Assembly: GCA_020073245.1 (NCBI GenBank)
Contig: JAIQFQ010000001.1
Span: 418,001-482,000, forward strand
Origin: Terriglobia bacterium
GTDB lineage: Bacteria; Acidobacteriota; Thermoanaerobaculia; Thermoanaerobaculales; Thermoanaerobaculaceae
Direction of reading: 5' to 3'
Length of the DNA: 64,000 nucleotides
Of this stretch, positions 38,262 through 49,760 are shown piece by piece. Below the pieces are notes generated by a model. That model saw only the letters and a program-made list of their open reading frames with translations. It searched no databases and was not told the DNA's origin. A program made the position numbers and the translations under genes. Numbering within the stretch: the first letter of the stretch is position 1; each line of letters starts with the position of its first letter.

Positions 38262-39298
38262 CTCCCTCCCACCGCGCGCCATACATCGAGGTGCCGGCGC
38301 GCCACGTCCTTCCAACGGAAATGGGCGGCAAGGGACGGGCCTGCCCCTCGCAACCGGTTGGCGGCTTCGGAATCGTCGATGACGCACGCAAGTGCCGCAA
38401 GGAACGCCTCGAGGTTCCCGCTCTCGAAGAGCGCCACTGCCGGGGCGAAGTGCTCGCGGTGCACCGGGAGGTCGGACGCCACGACCGGCGCCCCGCATGC
38501 GAGCGCCTCCAAGACCGGGAGGTCGAACCCCTCGCCACGAGACGGAGCCACGACGACCGTCGCACCGGCATACACCGAAGGAAGGTCGTCATCCTCCACT
38601 CGCCCGAGCACGCGAAGCCACGGTTTCGGCTGACGAAGTGCTTGAACGTCGGCCCGCGCCTCACCCACGACGGTCAGCTCGAGATCCGGGTGAGCAGCAC
38701 GCAGTTCGGCGCATGCGGCTAGCGCGAGGTCCGTGCCGCGTCTGGGCTCCATTGCGCCGAGCTGCAGCAGGTAGGGGCGCAGCAGCCCCAGCCGTGCGCG
38801 CGTCAGGGCGACCGTCTCCGGAGGTGGCGGTGCGAACCGCAGGTGATCCACCCCGTAGCCGGTGAGGTGGATACGATCGAGCGGTACGCGGCAGCGTTCC
38901 GCAATCGCCTCCGCTACGCTCCGCGAGCCAGTGAGGACCGCATCTGCGCGGCGGACGCCGGGCGGGATGAGGAGCCGGAGCGTGTTGGTCCGGCCGCCGG
39001 GGAACCACTCGGGGTGCTCGAGCACCAGGACGTCGTGGACCGCCACCGTTACGGGACAGTGCGGTCTGAGCGGCGGGTAGTAGAAGGGAAAGTGGAACAC
39101 GTCGAACCCCCGCCCGGTTGCGCGCTGGAGGTCCCAGAGGACCCAGGGCAACGTGCGGCGTCGGCCGTCGGGCGATAGCAGCGCAAGCTCGAGATCGGGG
39201 TGTTCGAGCCCCGCGCACCCCGCGAGGAGCCCCTCGAGGTAGCGCGCGACCCCAGCCCGTTGCCCCACCAGCGGCTTCCCGTCGACGCCCACCCTCAC
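38258..39298 (-). CDS. Glycosyltransferase family 1/4-type
   Basis: [52 protein letters not shown]. Confidence 0.92.
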   Translation of the reverse strand: MRVGVDGKPLVGQRAGVARYLEGLLAGCAGLEHPDLELALLSPDGRRRTLPWVLWDLQRATGRGFDVFHFPFYYPPLRPHCPVTVAVHDVLVLEHPEWFPGGRTNTLRLLIPPGVRRADAVLTGSRSVAEAIAERCRVPLDRIHLTGYGVDHLRFAPPPPETVALTRARLGLLRPYLLQLGAMEPRRGTDLALAACAELRAAHPDLELTVVGEARADVQALRQPKPWLRVLGRVEDDDLPSVYAGATVVVAPSRGEGFDLPVLEALACGAPVVASDLPVHREHFAPAVALFESGNLEAFLAALACVIDDSEAANRLRGAGPSLAAHFRWKDVARRHLDVWRAVGGR

Positions 39299-40410
39299 GA
39301 GAGCCTCCCGCCGTACTCGTTCCGCCGAGGAGGTCGTCCGGGCCCCTCCGCCGCATCCTCCCCGACGACGGCGGCGATAACCGTCGCGTAGCGCGCGGCC
39401 ATGGCGTCCGCCGTGAACTCGCGACGCCACGTGGCCTGGCCGCGCTGCGCCAGGCTCGACCTGGCCGGCGGATCAACGAGCAGGCCTCGAACCGAGGCGA
39501 CCCACGCCGCGACGTCGTCCGGATCCCGGAGCACCGCGTCGTCCCCGTTCTCGACCACCTCCGGTACGCCGCCGACGGCGCTCGCCACCACCGCGACGCC
39601 GCACGCCCACGCCTCGAGGAGGACCAGCGGCAGTCCCTCCGCACGCGACGGGACGAGCAGCAGTGCGGCTCGCCGCATCATCCAGCCGAGAGCGTCGGTC
39701 CACGGCAGCAGCTCCACGGCACCGATCGTGCGCCGTTCCTCGCCGCCGACCCAGACCCAACGCACGCCGTGTCGCGACGGGGCCAAGGCCCCGGCGACCG
39801 CTGAGAACGTGTCGAAGCCCTTGCGGGCGTCGGGTCGGCCGATGCCCAGCACCACGTCTCCGCCGGCGAACAACGCGGCGTCCGCAGTCGATGGTGGCTC
39901 GTCCGGGGGTGACGCGACCCCGTTGTGGATCACGCCCACGCGCCCCGCTGGGAGTCGCCATCGCGCCTCGAGCGCCCGGGCGGAGGTAGCGCTGACCGCG
40001 AGCCACCTTGCCGCCCGCCCCTTGAGACGGGCGAAGATGGCGTCCCGTGCCCTCGAGGCCAGCGGGTAGAGTTCGGTGGCGTGTTCCACCACGACCGCCG
40101 GTACCTTCCTGGCAACCAGCGCCGTGGCGAACGCGAGCTCACCCGGCGACCCGGCGTGGAGGAAGACGACGTCCGGCCCGAACTCTCGCAGCCTCGCGAG
40201 GAGACGTCGGTGACCGGTGAGGTCGGTGTTGCCCGTGATCGCCAGACAGACCCACGCCGCCGGGCCACCGCCCGCGAGGGTACGCGTCTGAATTGGCGTC
40301 ATCACCGCGACCTGGTGATCGCGCCCCTGGACGGCCGCGAGGGTTTCGACCACCCGAAGGAGCCCGCCGCGGAGTGGGGCCATCGCGAGGTGTACGATGC
40401 GTCGACTCAT
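39295..40410 (-). CDS. Glycosyltransferase (GT4-type)
   Basis: [58 protein letters not shown]. Confidence 0.92.
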   Translation of the reverse strand: MSRRIVHLAMAPLRGGLLRVVETLAAVQGRDHQVAVMTPIQTRTLAGGGPAAWVCLAITGNTDLTGHRRLLARLREFGPDVVFLHAGSPGELAFATALVARKVPAVVVEHATELYPLASRARDAIFARLKGRAARWLAVSATSARALEARWRLPAGRVGVIHNGVASPPDEPPSTADAALFAGGDVVLGIGRPDARKGFDTFSAVAGALAPSRHGVRWVWVGGEERRTIGAVELLPWTDALGWMMRRAALLLVPSRAEGLPLVLLEAWACGVAVVASAVGGVPEVVENGDDAVLRDPDDVAAWVASVRGLLVDPPARSSLAQRGQATWRREFTADAMAARYATVIAAVVGEDAAEGPGRPPRRNEYGGRLS

Positions 40411-40428
40411 GTCCTCCTCGGGACGGCG

Positions 40429-41502
40429 ATGCGGATCGGGTTCGATGCGCGGGCAGCGTTCCTCGACCCCCACAGGGGGTTCGGTCGCGTCGCGCGCGCC
40501 CTCGCCGGCGCGCTGCTCGACGCTGTGCCTGGCGAGGTCGTCCTCTTTGTCAGCCATGGCGCACGTGTACCGCACTCATGGTACTCACGTGCCGCATCCG
40601 TCGTCCAACTTTCCCGCCCTCGCCGCGGGGCCTTCCTGTTCGACCCGATCGCCTGGCAGGTCACGTTGCGGCGTCACCGACTCGACGTCCTGCACCTGCC
40701 GACCTGGGGCGTCCCACGCGGCGTGCCTATCCCCACCGTGGCCACGTTCTACGACGCCACCCCTTTCCGCTTCACGTCACCCCCCCAACGATGGAAGCGC
40801 TGGCGGGCACGGATGACGATACGCTCGCTGGTGCGGGCGACCGTGATCCACGCCATCTCGGAGCACGCCAGGGACGAATTGCTGGGCGTCACGCCGGTCC
40901 GGGGGGAGAAAGTGTCGGTCGTCCACCTCGGGGTGGATGCGACGTTCTCTCCGGCGCCGACGCCCGAGCGACCGCGCCATCTGCTGTTCGTGGGCGGCGC
41001 GGACCCTCACAAAAACCTCGACCTGCTGATCGGGGCCCTCTCGGATCCCGCGGCCAGGGCGCTGCCTCCGCTCGTGATCGCCGGGCCGACTCGCGTCTCC
41101 CGTAGTGGTCGAGCGATGGCGTCTAAAGCGGTCACAAAGGTGGTGTCGAATCCGACCGACTCGGAGCTCGTGGACCTGTACCGCGGGGCTCTTGCGTTGC
41201 TGTTACCTTCGCGAAACGAGGGGTTTGGCCTTCCGGCTCTCGAAGCGATGGCGTGCGGGTGTCCCGTTATCGCGGCCAACACCGGGGCGCTGCCCGAGGT
41301 CTGCGGGGACGCCGCCATGCTCCTGGACCCTGACGACCGCGCGGCCTGGCGGGATGCGATCACCACGCTCGCCACCGATGCCCACCGGGTCGACATTCTG
41401 AGGAAGGCGGGTCTCGCTCGTGCGCGCTCGTTCACCTGGGAGCGCACCGCAGGCTCGATGCTCGACCTCTATCGCCGGGCCGTCCGCCGCGAGAGCTCCT
41501 GA
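40429..41502 (+). CDS. Glycosyltransferase family 1/4-type
   Basis: [58 protein letters not shown]. Confidence 0.93.
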   Translation: MRIGFDARAAFLDPHRGFGRVARALAGALLDAVPGEVVLFVSHGARVPHSWYSRAASVVQLSRPRRGAFLFDPIAWQVTLRRHRLDVLHLPTWGVPRGVPIPTVATFYDATPFRFTSPPQRWKRWRARMTIRSLVRATVIHAISEHARDELLGVTPVRGEKVSVVHLGVDATFSPAPTPERPRHLLFVGGADPHKNLDLLIGALSDPAARALPPLVIAGPTRVSRSGRAMASKAVTKVVSNPTDSELVDLYRGALALLLPSRNEGFGLPALEAMACGCPVIAANTGALPEVCGDAAMLLDPDDRAAWRDAITTLATDAHRVDILRKAGLARARSFTWERTAGSMLDLYRRAVRRESS

Positions 41503-43832
41503 AGTTCGCTCCTGACGGCGACGTCGCGCGCCCGTCGCGCGCCATCGAAACCGCCGGGGAGAGCCGCGAACGGATCGGCCGTCGCGCGTGCCGCCCAAAG
41601 GACTCTCATGTTGGCGAGCCAGGAGCCGTCGCGGTCCAGCAACCGGCCGGAGTGGTACTCGACCTCCGGAAAATCGTCGATGTGAGGAGGCACGTCGGAG
41701 ACCAGGGCGGCGACCTCCCGCGGCCCGAGCATCAGCATCGCCGCGAGGCTCTGTGGGCCCGTCACACCTGCTTCCGCGAGCGTCGCCGTCAGCGAGGGAT
41801 CGTCCAGCGCTCCCCAGCGCAGCGGAACAGGCCCGGTTACGGTCGATCCGGTCACAACGGTGAACTCGTTGAGCACCACAGGGTCGTACCAGATGCAGGT
41901 GTTCGGGAACACCTCCCAGAACGCCCTCACGATGGCAAGGTACGATTCCGTTGTCAGAGAGTACATCGGCAGCCACATCGAGACCACGCCTTCGGGCCTG
42001 AGGTGCCGGCGGCAGAGCTCGAAGTACTCGCGCGTGTAGAGGGTCGAGTTGCCCGCGTAGACGGGGTGAATCGAGTCGGAGAGGATCACATCGAACGCCT
42101 CCCGGCTCGACAGCAGCAGGTTGCGACCGTCGTTGAGCACGATTCTCGTCCGGGGGTCGTGCAGCACCGCGTGGTTGATGTCGCCGAAGACCCTGTCGGA
42201 AACCGCGAGCACCTCGGGCGAGATCTCGGCGATCACGATCTCGCGGACCGGATGACGGGCCACCGCCCACGCCGTCCCACCCGAGCCAAAACCAATGTGA
42301 AGCACGTCAGTCGGGTGAGGGTGGAGCAGGAGTGGCAAGTGGCCCTGAAGCCGTTGGATCGCGCGTAGTGGGGGTGAGGTGCCGGCGACGTTGACGCCGT
42401 TGAGCTCGAGCGACCGCCACGTCCCTCGCTGATCGGTGATCCTGCGGACCGCCACCGTGGCCGAGGCGCTCTCCCGGAGCTCCTCCACCACCCCCTCGGC
42501 CACCACCGCTGCGCCGCGCAACACCGTGCCGGCCGGCGCCATGGAACCTTCGACTACCAGGAGAGCGACGACGCCAAACCCGGCAACCCGGAGCCCGCGC
42601 GAGCCCGCCAACATCGCACCGACGACGGCGCTGGCCGCCCCGAGGCCGAGGATGAGATTCTGGCTGCCGACTCCAGGAACCAGGAGGAGGGGACCCAGGA
42701 TCGAGCCCAGGATCGCTCCCGCCGTATTGGCCGCCGCCACTTCACCGGTTCGGGCCTCAGGCGAGGCGCCCGAGGGGTATGCGGCGACGCAGAGCGGGAA
42801 GCTCGCACCGAATGCCAGCGTGGGAGGAAGGATTGCGACAGCCACGGCAAGCGCGAGCCCAACCTGGAGCCCAGCGAAGGATGAGAAACGCCCGTTCGCG
42901 GCCAGCCAGCCCAAAACGCCGCCGAAACGGCTCAGAACGGCGATCTGGAGCCCCATGGAGATACCGAGGAGCACCTGGCATGCGGCGAGGCCTCGCCGGG
43001 GGTCGCACGTGGTGCGACGGGCGAGGGCCGAGCCGGCGGCCACCCCGAACAGGTACACCGCGAGGATCGCCGCGAAGGCGTAGACGCGAGAACCGAGGTT
43101 CAGCAGCAGGATGCGCGTCCACACCAGTTCGCTTGCGAGCGCCACAAACCCCAGGAACGCGGGCACCGTCAGCCACGTGCGCCGGCCCCCGAGGCGCGCT
43201 GCTGTGATTTCTCTCGGCCGGGAACGAACGACGGGATCGATCAGCCACGCGATGCCAGCCACGAGCAGACCGACCGTCGCGAACACGGAGAGCGTTCCCC
43301 GCTCCCCCAGCGCTGGCAGCACCACGAACGCCGCAAGCACAGCGCCGCAGACGGCGCCAAACGTGTTTGCGGAGTACAGGCCGGCCACCCTCCGCGCAAG
43401 CGGGTTTCCTTCTCCGATCCGGGCCACCAGGAGCGGGAGCGTGGCTCCCAACGCGATCGTCGGCAGCGCCAGGAACATCCACGCGACTGCGAAGCGCGCC
43501 AGGAGCGGCAATCCCCATCCGGAGAGCGGCTCGGGGCCGAGTCCAGCGGCGACCCGCTGCAGGAGGGGCAGCAGAGACGGCGTTGCGAGGGCGACGAGCG
43601 CCGCCATCGCTTCGGCCGCGCCGTACAGTCGCAGGTGGAAGCGCAGGCGGTTTGCAAATTTCGCTACCAGCGCCCCCCCGATCGCCATGCCCGCCATGTA
43701 GGCCGCCACTACCGAAACCGCCGCCCACAGCGAGTTCCCGACCACGAGGCCGAGGGCCCGCACCCAGACCACCTCGTAGGCGAGGGCCACCATGCCCGAA
43801 GCGAAGAAGAGGGCGGTCACCAACGGCGCCAT
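41469..43832 (-). CDS. Fused membrane transporter-like / spermidine synthase-like protein
   Basis: Multiple TM N-terminal half; C-terminal methyltransferase/synthase-like half ([69 protein letters not shown]). Confidence 0.85.
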   Translation of the reverse strand: MAPLVTALFFASGMVALAYEVVWVRALGLVVGNSLWAAVSVVAAYMAGMAIGGALVAKFANRLRFHLRLYGAAEAMAALVALATPSLLPLLQRVAAGLGPEPLSGWGLPLLARFAVAWMFLALPTIALGATLPLLVARIGEGNPLARRVAGLYSANTFGAVCGAVLAAFVVLPALGERGTLSVFATVGLLVAGIAWLIDPVVRSRPREITAARLGGRRTWLTVPAFLGFVALASELVWTRILLLNLGSRVYAFAAILAVYLFGVAAGSALARRTTCDPRRGLAACQVLLGISMGLQIAVLSRFGGVLGWLAANGRFSSFAGLQVGLALAVAVAILPPTLAFGASFPLCVAAYPSGASPEARTGEVAAANTAGAILGSILGPLLLVPGVGSQNLILGLGAASAVVGAMLAGSRGLRVAGFGVVALLVVEGSMAPAGTVLRGAAVVAEGVVEELRESASATVAVRRITDQRGTWRSLELNGVNVAGTSPPLRAIQRLQGHLPLLLHPHPTDVLHIGFGSGGTAWAVARHPVREIVIAEISPEVLAVSDRVFGDINHAVLHDPRTRIVLNDGRNLLLSSREAFDVILSDSIHPVYAGNSTLYTREYFELCRRHLRPEGVVSMWLPMYSLTTESYLAIVRAFWEVFPNTCIWYDPVVLNEFTVVTGSTVTGPVPLRWGALDDPSLTATLAEAGVTGPQSLAAMLMLGPREVAALVSDVPPHIDDFPEVEYHSGRLLDRDGSWLANMRVLWAARATADPFAALPGGFDGARRARDVAVRSELQELSRRTARR

Positions 43833-45757
43833 GCCGCCCCCACCAGGAGACCCAGGCTGACGAGCGACACGACGGCACCTGCGACAAGACCCGGCGGACG
43901 GTAGCGCGCCGTCACCTCATGCTCGCCGGGAGGAACCTCGACGCCGTGCAGGATTCCTGCCCCGTTCACCTCACGGACCGGGACGTCGTCCAGCCGCAGC
44001 TCCCAGCCCGGATCCGGCGTCTCCAGCCAAAGGAAGACACCTCCGTGCTCGCGAGTCGTGACGCTCCACCTGTGTCGGTCGGTAGCAGTGAGCAAGGGGT
44101 GGACCAGCCCACACCGTTGGAGCGCCTGCCCTGGCTGCGGCAGGGTGCACGCAACGGAAACCTCGGGCCACGCCTCCGGGTTGTCGTAGACAACCAAGTC
44201 ACCGTCGCGACAGACCTCGGCAAACCCCGGGATCGGGTGGTGTGACACGATCCGGTCGGCGCCGAGGGCGTTGAGCCACCACCGGCCGGCGGGTCCGCGG
44301 TCGGCTTCCCTCAGGTGGGCGTCGAGCAGCCGCGAGACCAGTGGACCGAACGTGCGCGCGCTGCGGCGGCCGTCGAGGACGGCGGTGTAACCAAGACAGA
44401 GTGAGCGCAGCCGCGGCTGACGCTCCTCCTGCACCCAGGCGAGCTGTTGCAACGACGGGCCAACAGGGTAGATCCGAGCGGCCTGACGCTGCGCGTCCAG
44501 GCACATCGTGCGCTCCGAGCCGTCCCGTTTCTGGAGGCTGAGAATCTCGGGCACGTGCCAGGCCACCGCGAGCGTGCCAACGAGGGCCGCCGGGGCCGCG
44601 AGGGGCGTCACGAGCGCGGCCCCTGCCGCCACGGCTCCGAGCAGCGTCGCCGTAGGCGACCCGCCAAGCGCCAGACCGGAGAGTCCGGCTGTCACCGCGA
44701 GCGCGATGCCGACCCAGACTCTCGGCCGCCGGGATCCGATTGCCGCCGCGCCCGCGGGCACCAGCGCGACGACGGCCGGGAACAGCAGTCTCCCCGAATA
44801 CCTCACCAAACCGACCGTGGCGAAGTTCCAGACCTTCAAGCCCAAAGGGAAGGAAGGCAGCACACTCAAGGCGATCAGGAACCATCCCCACCATGCCAGG
44901 TGCCGCACGGGTCGTCGCCGGTCCAACACCGCCACAGCACCAAGCACAAGGGCCCAGAGCGGTACGGTGAGGTGCTCGACAAAACGCGCCCCGGTGCGCT
45001 GCGGCAGTGGAGCCCCTGGCACGGCCATTGCCGGCAACTCCCGGGGCATCACGACTCGCGCCATCCCTATCTCGGACGCTGCCCGAGGACCGCGATCGCC
45101 GCCCCGGACCCAGGCCGCGAAAGGCACGGCCTGGACCGCGACGATCCCCACCGCGAGAACCAGCGCCGCCAGCGTGCGTCGCCGGGGCGCAATGGTCACG
45201 GCAACGACGCCTGCAATGACCGCAAGTTGGGGCTCCGCAGCAAGATAGGAAAGCGCAAGAAACCCCGCGGTGGCCGAGAGGCTACCGCCCAGGGCAGCCC
45301 ACCAGACCCACGGCATCCAGGCCAGGGCGTCGAGGTTGTTGAGCACCCCCACCGAGCACAGGACTGGACCGGCGGCCGCGGCGGTCCAGCCTGCCACCAG
45401 ATCCAGCCAACCGCCGACGCCGAGCCTGCGCGCCAGGAACGCACAGCCGACGGCGAGGATGGCCAGGTGCAACCCAGCTTCCACACCAACGGCCACAGCG
45501 GTCGGCAGCACCGCCGCGAGCCAGACCGGGGGGTAGAGCAGCCCGGTCTGGGGGTTCGCGAAGAAAGGCTCGCCACATCCCACATCCGGGTTCCAGAACG
45601 GGCCCCTCCAGCCGGCTAGGACTTCGGCTGTCCGATACCGTAGGGGCACGAAGTAGCTCGGCAGGTCCTGCCCAGTCGGCACCCACCCGAACAGCGCCGC
45701 AAGCACCACGACCAAACCCGGGAGACCGGCCAAGACCAGGCGAAACCCCGGTTTCAT
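43817..45757 (-). CDS. YfhO-like multi-TM membrane protein
   Basis: Multiple TM segments; PFWNPDVGCGEPFFANPQTGLLYPP motif. Confidence 0.78.
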   Translation of the reverse strand: MKPGFRLVLAGLPGLVVVLAALFGWVPTGQDLPSYFVPLRYRTAEVLAGWRGPFWNPDVGCGEPFFANPQTGLLYPPVWLAAVLPTAVAVGVEAGLHLAILAVGCAFLARRLGVGGWLDLVAGWTAAAAGPVLCSVGVLNNLDALAWMPWVWWAALGGSLSATAGFLALSYLAAEPQLAVIAGVVAVTIAPRRRTLAALVLAVGIVAVQAVPFAAWVRGGDRGPRAASEIGMARVVMPRELPAMAVPGAPLPQRTGARFVEHLTVPLWALVLGAVAVLDRRRPVRHLAWWGWFLIALSVLPSFPLGLKVWNFATVGLVRYSGRLLFPAVVALVPAGAAAIGSRRPRVWVGIALAVTAGLSGLALGGSPTATLLGAVAAGAALVTPLAAPAALVGTLAVAWHVPEILSLQKRDGSERTMCLDAQRQAARIYPVGPSLQQLAWVQEERQPRLRSLCLGYTAVLDGRRSARTFGPLVSRLLDAHLREADRGPAGRWWLNALGADRIVSHHPIPGFAEVCRDGDLVVYDNPEAWPEVSVACTLPQPGQALQRCGLVHPLLTATDRHRWSVTTREHGGVFLWLETPDPGWELRLDDVPVREVNGAGILHGVEVPPGEHEVTARYRPPGLVAGAVVSLVSLGLLVGAAWRRW

Positions 45758-47484
45758 GGCCCTTCCCCAAGAGCGGCCCGCAGTCGTGAAACCGTCGCCG
45801 AGTCGAGCCGGGCCAGCTCTCTTTCGTAGTCGGTCACAAACGTGGCCCCACTTGCCCGCCGCGTCGCCGCCTCGGCTCGCCGCAACGCTTCGTGCGCCTG
45901 CTCCACCTCGCCCTGGGCCAACCGCAGAGTGGCCAGCTCGAGCCATGCCGGGGCACAGTTCGGTTCCAGGAGGACTGCGGTGCCGAGTGCACGCATGGCG
46001 CCGGGCCGATCGCCGAGCGCGCGTCTGGCGGTGGCTTCCCCAAGCGCCCCCCATGGGTCGAGCGGATTGACTCGCCGGGCCTCCGCAAACGCATCCACCG
46101 CGGCAGCGGCAAGCCCCGCCTCGTCTCGCAGGGTGGCTCTCCTCAACCGGATGTTCCCCAGCAGACGCCAGGCGCGAGCAAACCGCGGCCGAGCCGAACA
46201 CGCGAGGCGCGTCAGCGCTTCCGCGTCAGCCAGTGAGTCGTCGGAGGGAGGTCGGCTCCGAAGGGCGGCCTCGGCCCTGCCCACCAGACTCTCAGCGCTC
46301 GGTCCCAGTCCCCAGTCCGGAAGGGCGAGAATCGCCGCCGAGATGGCCGCCAGGGCGACGACCGCCACCACCAGGCCTGCACGCGGGCCCGCCCGCCCTC
46401 CGCCGTTCCGGCGACGTTGCACCGAACCCAGCGCCAACGACCCGGTCCACAGGACGGCCGGAAAGACGACCTGCGAGTTGACGGCAGAGGTGGCGGCGAG
46501 GGCCACGGCTACACCCCACGGCGCGGCGCCGCGACCCCGGAGCTGCAGAGCCACGCTGATCAATAACCCGGCGGTGAGGGCCACGCCTGGGAGTCCGAGC
46601 GAGGCAGCAGCTTGGAGGAAGTCGCTCTCGGCCAGGTCGGGGAGGCGCGCGAAACGAGCGAACTCGCCGTCGCGCGGAAAATTGTGGGCGATCGCCACGT
46701 CTCCGTAGCCGCCCGGGCCGCAGCCCAGGGGCAGCTCTGCCGCTGCGACCTTGAACGCCACACCCCAGATCCGGAACCGTTCGTAGCGCAGAGGATCGCG
46801 GTCAACCGCGAGCCTGATCCCAAGCCCGAGGACCCCTGCCGCCGCAACGAGTCCGGCCCCCACCGCAAGACCCCGGTTTCGGCGCCCCTTCAACCCCCAC
46901 ACCACGGCGACCGCGAGCGCCCCGAGGAGCGCCCCTCGAGAGCCTGACGCAAGGATGCCAGCAACACCGACGGCCAGCAGTGCCGCTCGCACGGCGATCG
47001 CCACCCGCAGGAACGGGGTGAGGGCGAGGCCCAGAAGGATAAGCGTCGCGGCTCCGTTGGGGTTGCCGAACGGCCCGGCCGGCCTGCCCGCATGCAACGC
47101 GCGCTCGACCGCCATCCAGACCGCCGCACACGTCCCAGAGCAGACGACCGCGAGTCTTCCCCACGAAGCGGTTCGGGGCGTCCCCGCAGACGCAGCCAAG
47201 GCGAGTGCCGCCAGAGCGGCCGCGACGGCCCGCGTCGCCCCGAACGCAGCCACCGGACGCAGCGCGGCGTCTGCCGCGACCCATGCGACCAGTCCCGCCG
47301 CCCACGCCACGGGTGCGGTCGGACGAAAGGCGGCGTCGAGGTTCTGGAGCAACAGCGCTGCGGCAACGGCCACGGTGAGAACGGCCACCCACGGCGAGGG
47401 CCCCGCGCCCTGCGCCGCGAGCACCCAGGCCGCGGCGGTCGGCACGAGCAATGCCGGCAGATCTTTCAGCGATGGAGCGCGCAC
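45754..47484 (-). CDS. O-antigen ligase-like (Wzy_C) membrane protein with C-terminal TPR
   Basis: Multi-TM; PFGNPNGAA, ASGSRGALLG; TPR-like C-terminus. Confidence 0.78.
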   Translation of the reverse strand: MRAPSLKDLPALLVPTAAAWVLAAQGAGPSPWVAVLTVAVAAALLLQNLDAAFRPTAPVAWAAGLVAWVAADAALRPVAAFGATRAVAAALAALALAASAGTPRTASWGRLAVVCSGTCAAVWMAVERALHAGRPAGPFGNPNGAATLILLGLALTPFLRVAIAVRAALLAVGVAGILASGSRGALLGALAVAVVWGLKGRRNRGLAVGAGLVAAAGVLGLGIRLAVDRDPLRYERFRIWGVAFKVAAAELPLGCGPGGYGDVAIAHNFPRDGEFARFARLPDLAESDFLQAAASLGLPGVALTAGLLISVALQLRGRGAAPWGVAVALAATSAVNSQVVFPAVLWTGSLALGSVQRRRNGGGRAGPRAGLVVAVVALAAISAAILALPDWGLGPSAESLVGRAEAALRSRPPSDDSLADAEALTRLACSARPRFARAWRLLGNIRLRRATLRDEAGLAAAAVDAFAEARRVNPLDPWGALGEATARRALGDRPGAMRALGTAVLLEPNCAPAWLELATLRLAQGEVEQAHEALRRAEAATRRASGATFVTDYERELARLDSATVSRLRAALGEGP

Positions 47485-49031
47485 GCCGCCTCCAACTCCG
47501 CGAGATCGCCGCGCCAGGGCGCCCGGCGACGCGCCTCCCGGATCCACACGAGGGCCTCGCCAGGACGTCCCTCGGCGAGAAGCAGGCGGCCGCGCGTCTC
47601 CGCCCAGCGGGCCGAGCGCGGCTGGACCCAGGCACGCTCCGTCAGTACCGAGTCGAGTCGCTTGAGCGCAGCGGCCGGCTGTGCGCAAACGAGCGCTCGA
47701 GCGGCGGCCATCTCCACGGGGGTCACGGTCCAGGGGGCCCACCGGGCGGCTTCCATTGCCGCCTCGGTTGACTCCTCGCACGGTGGCACGCCGGCCGCAG
47801 CGGCTGCGACGTCGCTGCGCCAGCCGAGCGTGCTGAGAACCGTACCGGTGCCGAGGAGCGCGACGAGCGCCCACGAGCGAAGCGGTTTCGCCGGGATGGG
47901 CGATACCCGCCCGGCAAGCGTGCCCGCCAGCACTGCCCAGGGAAGCAGCACCTCGGGCGCGTACGCAGAGAAATCGACGAGGTTGTGGAGCGGGAGCGAC
48001 GCGACGGCGAGAGTCAGCCCCTTGTGCGGGGACCAACCTCGCCGGATCAGCTGAACGAGCCATCCGATGCCGACCGCCAACGGAACTGCGCCTGCCACAC
48101 CGAACTCCGCGAGGAGCTGCAGCGGCGTGTTGTGCGTGTACGGGGTGATGTTGAGCGCCCCGGTCGGGCCCGGCAGGGCGGCCTGTCCGACTCCACCGAC
48201 ACCCACGCCCAGCCATGGGTTCTGCACGAACACCCATGCCGCCGAACGCCAATTTAGCCAGCGGAGTCGAAGCGGCTCGAGGCGCCCGATGTCGGAGCGC
48301 GAGGCCACGACCGCAGCCGCCACCACCACCAGGACGCCCACACCCGCCAGCACGAAGCGGCTGCGGAGGTTCCTCACCAGGAACGGAAGGAGCATCACAG
48401 AGCCGACAATCACGGCAGCGAGCGAGCGGGTCAACACGATGGCCGTCGCGAGAACGCCGAGCGTCACGGCCAAGCCGACGCGACTCCACCGTCGCGACCG
48501 CCACGCACGCTCCGCAAGAACGGGTACCGACAACATCAGGAGAGCCGCATAGTGACCCGGCAGCGCGGAGGTTCCGAACACCCTGCCACTCGCCAGCCTC
48601 GTGACGGCCGCCTCCTGCCAGCCCGACGGCAGCGCGTCGACGGCCGACCGGGCGACCGCCAGCCCACCAAAGGCCTGGCTGAGTGCCACGGTTGAGGTCA
48701 GCGCGAGGCCAAAAGCGAGCAGGCCGACGTGCCGGTCGCTCGGCGCCCCGAGGCGCGCCATGCCGAACAGGATCGCCGCCCCGAGGAAAAGCAAGGAGTG
48801 TCTCAGCGCCAGCTCGTGGTCGGCGGCAACCAGCCACGAGGAGGCCAGCAGCACCAAACCCGCAAACAGCCAGCGTGAATCCAGCAGGCGGCGTCGAGCG
48901 GGTGGAAGGGCGAGGCACACCACGAGGAGCAGCGTCCAGAACAGGGGCTCGAACGAGGTGTAGCGCGCGGCGCCCCAGCCCGCCACCACCCCGGTCACCG
49001 TCGCTACGACGGCCAAGCCCGCCAACCCCAT
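47466..49031 (-). CDS. O-antigen ligase-like (Wzy_C) membrane protein
   Basis: Multi-TM; LTRSLAAVIVGSV; WVFVQNPWLGVGVGGVG...YTHNTPLQLLAEFGVAGAVPL. Confidence 0.82.
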   Translation of the reverse strand: MGLAGLAVVATVTGVVAGWGAARYTSFEPLFWTLLLVVCLALPPARRRLLDSRWLFAGLVLLASSWLVAADHELALRHSLLFLGAAILFGMARLGAPSDRHVGLLAFGLALTSTVALSQAFGGLAVARSAVDALPSGWQEAAVTRLASGRVFGTSALPGHYAALLMLSVPVLAERAWRSRRWSRVGLAVTLGVLATAIVLTRSLAAVIVGSVMLLPFLVRNLRSRFVLAGVGVLVVVAAAVVASRSDIGRLEPLRLRWLNWRSAAWVFVQNPWLGVGVGGVGQAALPGPTGALNITPYTHNTPLQLLAEFGVAGAVPLAVGIGWLVQLIRRGWSPHKGLTLAVASLPLHNLVDFSAYAPEVLLPWAVLAGTLAGRVSPIPAKPLRSWALVALLGTGTVLSTLGWRSDVAAAAAGVPPCEESTEAAMEAARWAPWTVTPVEMAAARALVCAQPAAALKRLDSVLTERAWVQPRSARWAETRGRLLLAEGRPGEALVWIREARRRAPWRGDLAELEAACALHR

Positions 49032-49214
49032 CCCGGAAGTCTAGCCCGGATTATTCATGGGGAGCCGCAACCGTGCAGTGGCGCGGCGTCCCCCGAGCCC
49101 AGAGCACGCTCGCCAGGGCGGCCAGATCCGCGCTCGCGGTAGGTTCATTCGCGAAAAGTGCGGGCTGGCCCGGATCGGGGCCAGTGGCTCAGCCGAGCGG
49201 TGCGGCAGGCAAGA

Positions 49215-49247
49215 GAGGAAAAGAAAGGGGGGACGCGATGTCCCCCC
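49215..49247 (-). terminator. Rho-independent terminator downstream of the proximal pilin gene
   Basis: - strand: GGGGGGAC-ATCGC-GTCCCCCC followed by TTTCTTTTCC. Confidence 0.75.
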
Positions 49248-49271
49248 GGGCGTGCAGCTCGCAACGTGCGT

Positions 49272-49733
49272 TCAGTTCGTCTGCATTCCTTCCGGCCACG
49301 CGTAGAACTGGCCGTTGGCAAACACGATCGCCTGCGAGAAATCGGTCGTCGGACCGCTCGAGGCTTCGATCGTCCCGCCACCACCCTTCGCCTTCGAGTA
49401 GATCGTGTAGGAGATCCCGGCCACATCATTCGCCACATAGAACGCCTGGTTCCACCCGTCGTTGATCGGCAGCCGTTTGATGAACGTCGGCGTCAGGTAG
49501 GGGTCCAACTGCGTCGTCAGGTCCCCGGCGATGGCCGTCTTCGGATAGAAGTTGAAGTCGACCGAGTACGCCTCGAGGGCCGTGGCGATGGCCCGCATGT
49601 CGGCCATCGACCTCTTCTGCCGGCCGCGGTTGATGGCGTTCAGCAGGTTCGGGATGGCGATGGCCGCGATGATGCCGATGATCGCGACCACGATGAGCAA
49701 CTCGATCAGTGTGAACCCTCTTTGCTTTCTCAT
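49272..49733 (-). CDS. Type IV pilin-like / pseudopilin protein
   Basis: MRKQRGFTLIELLIVVAIIGIIAAIAIPNLL class III signal; 154 codons including stop; ends WPEGMQTN. Confidence 0.93.
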   Translation of the reverse strand: MRKQRGFTLIELLIVVAIIGIIAAIAIPNLLNAINRGRQKRSMADMRAIATALEAYSVDFNFYPKTAIAGDLTTQLDPYLTPTFIKRLPINDGWNQAFYVANDVAGISYTIYSKAKGGGGTIEASSGPTTDFSQAIVFANGQFYAWPEGMQTN

Positions 49734-49760
49734 GCGATCCTCCTGTCGTCCAACCACATT

